A DNA stretch of 64,000 bases, taken from assembly GCF_900104815.1 (NCBI RefSeq), contig NZ_FNTD01000004.1, forward strand, positions 4,294,501 through 4,358,500. Reading direction: 5' to 3'. Every line of letters begins with the position of its first letter. The stretch's first letter is position 1. The stretch is from Streptomyces misionensis (GTDB taxonomy: Bacteria; Actinomycetota; Actinomycetes; Streptomycetales; Streptomycetaceae). Under the pieces are notes generated by a model. The model saw nothing but the letters and a program-made list of their open reading frames with translations, made no database searches and was not told the origin of the DNA. Below are positions 63,565 to 64,000 of the stretch, in pieces. Position numbers and translations under genes: made by a program.

Positions 63565-64000
63565 GCGCGGTCGAGGAGAAGCTGGCCGCACTGGGCCTGA
63601 GCCTGCCGGAGGTCGTGCCGCCGCTGGCCGCGTACCAGCCGGCCGTGCAGTCCGGCGCCTACGTCTACACCGCCGGCCAGCTGCCGATGGTCGACGGCAA
63701 GCTGCCCGTCACCGGCAAGGTGGGCGCCGAGGTCACGGCCGAGGAGGCCAAGGACCTGGCCCGTATCTGCGCGCTGAACGCGCTGGCCGCCGTGAAGTCC
63801 GTGGCCGGTGACCTGGACCGGATCGCGCGCGTGGTGAAGGTCGTCGGCTTCGTCGCCTCCCAGGCCGACTTCACCGGCCAGCCGGGTGTCGTCAACGGCG
63901 CCAGCGAGCTGCTCGCCGAGGTGCTCGGCGACAAGGGCGTGCACGCCCGCAGCGCGGTCGGCGTCGCGGTGCTGCCGCTGGACGCGCCGGTCGAGGTCGA
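63561..64000 (+). CDS. RidA-family protein (cut by window edge)
   Basis: RidA-like enamine/imine deaminase, 146 codons visible: MSAVEEKLAALGLSLPEVVP, SGAYVYTAGQLPMVDGKLPV, DLDRIARVVKVVGFVASQAD, HARSAVGVAVLPLDAPVEV. The catalytic Arg of this family is probably the R in HARSAVGV. Translationally coupled to the DUF4177 gene. The 3' end is outside the window; about 10 codons are expected to be missing. Confidence 0.9.
   Translation, partial: MSAVEEKLAALGLSLPEVVPPLAAYQPAVQSGAYVYTAGQLPMVDGKLPVTGKVGAEVTAEEAKDLARICALNALAAVKSVAGDLDRIARVVKVVGFVASQADFTGQPGVVNGASELLAEVLGDKGVHARSAVGVAVLPLDAPVEV

Overview
This is a high-GC actinobacterial chromosome window, almost certainly Streptomyces. Codon use is strongly G/C at third positions and GTG starts are common. 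Many -10 boxes lie only 6-8 nt before the start codon, which suggests leaderless mRNAs. Streptomyces-specific genes are recognisable: nur (nickel-responsive Fur protein with all seven metal-site His), rsiG (c-di-GMP-dependent anti-WhiG factor with both signature motifs) and wblA (112-aa WhiB-like protein).

Layout. 0-7 kb is accessory. It holds a truncated XRE regulator divergent from an SDR oxidoreductase, a two-gene unit whose proteins share a short NNYGPV motif, a PIMT-like methyltransferase behind a 42-aa peptide with Asp-Gly sites, and two XRE/DUF5753 regulator loci with DUF6879 and tandem DUF397 partners. 7-18 kb is conserved core: small proteins, a DsrE protein, an LmeA-like protein, a sulfurtransferase with a cysteine-rich leader peptide, three related membrane-anchored proteins, nitrobindin, nur, ygfZ, dtd, rsiG and a GNAT. 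18-29.5 kb holds a GntR/HAD pair with a decayed GntR copy beside it, a tandem-kinase protein, TetR, HelD-like helicase, a UvrA paralogue and an MFS exporter. 29.5-45 kb holds LysR, an XRE/HBHA-like pair, a receiver-phosphatase, an ion-channel-like protein, nadE, a CstR-like sensor, VKOR, SseB, a solitary ctaD and an ECF sigma/anti-sigma-like pair.

45-55 kb is a decayed mobile region. It contains a pseudogene with a stop and a frameshift, an IS5 relic, an intact IS110 transposase, a second IS5-type relic fused to an ISAzo13 relic, and a lower-GC segment bounded by a degenerate copy of the tRNA-Pro 3' end and the intact tRNA-Pro(CGG). 55-64 kb is core again: metallophosphoesterase, YqeY-like protein, bifunctional penicillin-binding protein, wblA, two ArsA-like ATPases, a DUF4177 protein and a truncated RidA gene. 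From memory, nur is SCO4179 and wblA is SCO3579 in S. coelicolor, so this window may join two segments that are distant there, with the mobile region between them.

The most interesting candidates are the PIMT-plus-peptide unit (possible aspartimide RiPP, imiditide-like), the shared-motif pair at 1.5-2.5 kb (possible amyloid-type signalling motif), the tRNA-Pro-bounded island with a VanZ-like fusion and a secreted Cys protein, the kinase fusion with one dead domain, and the possible bridge-RNA region of the IS110 element.
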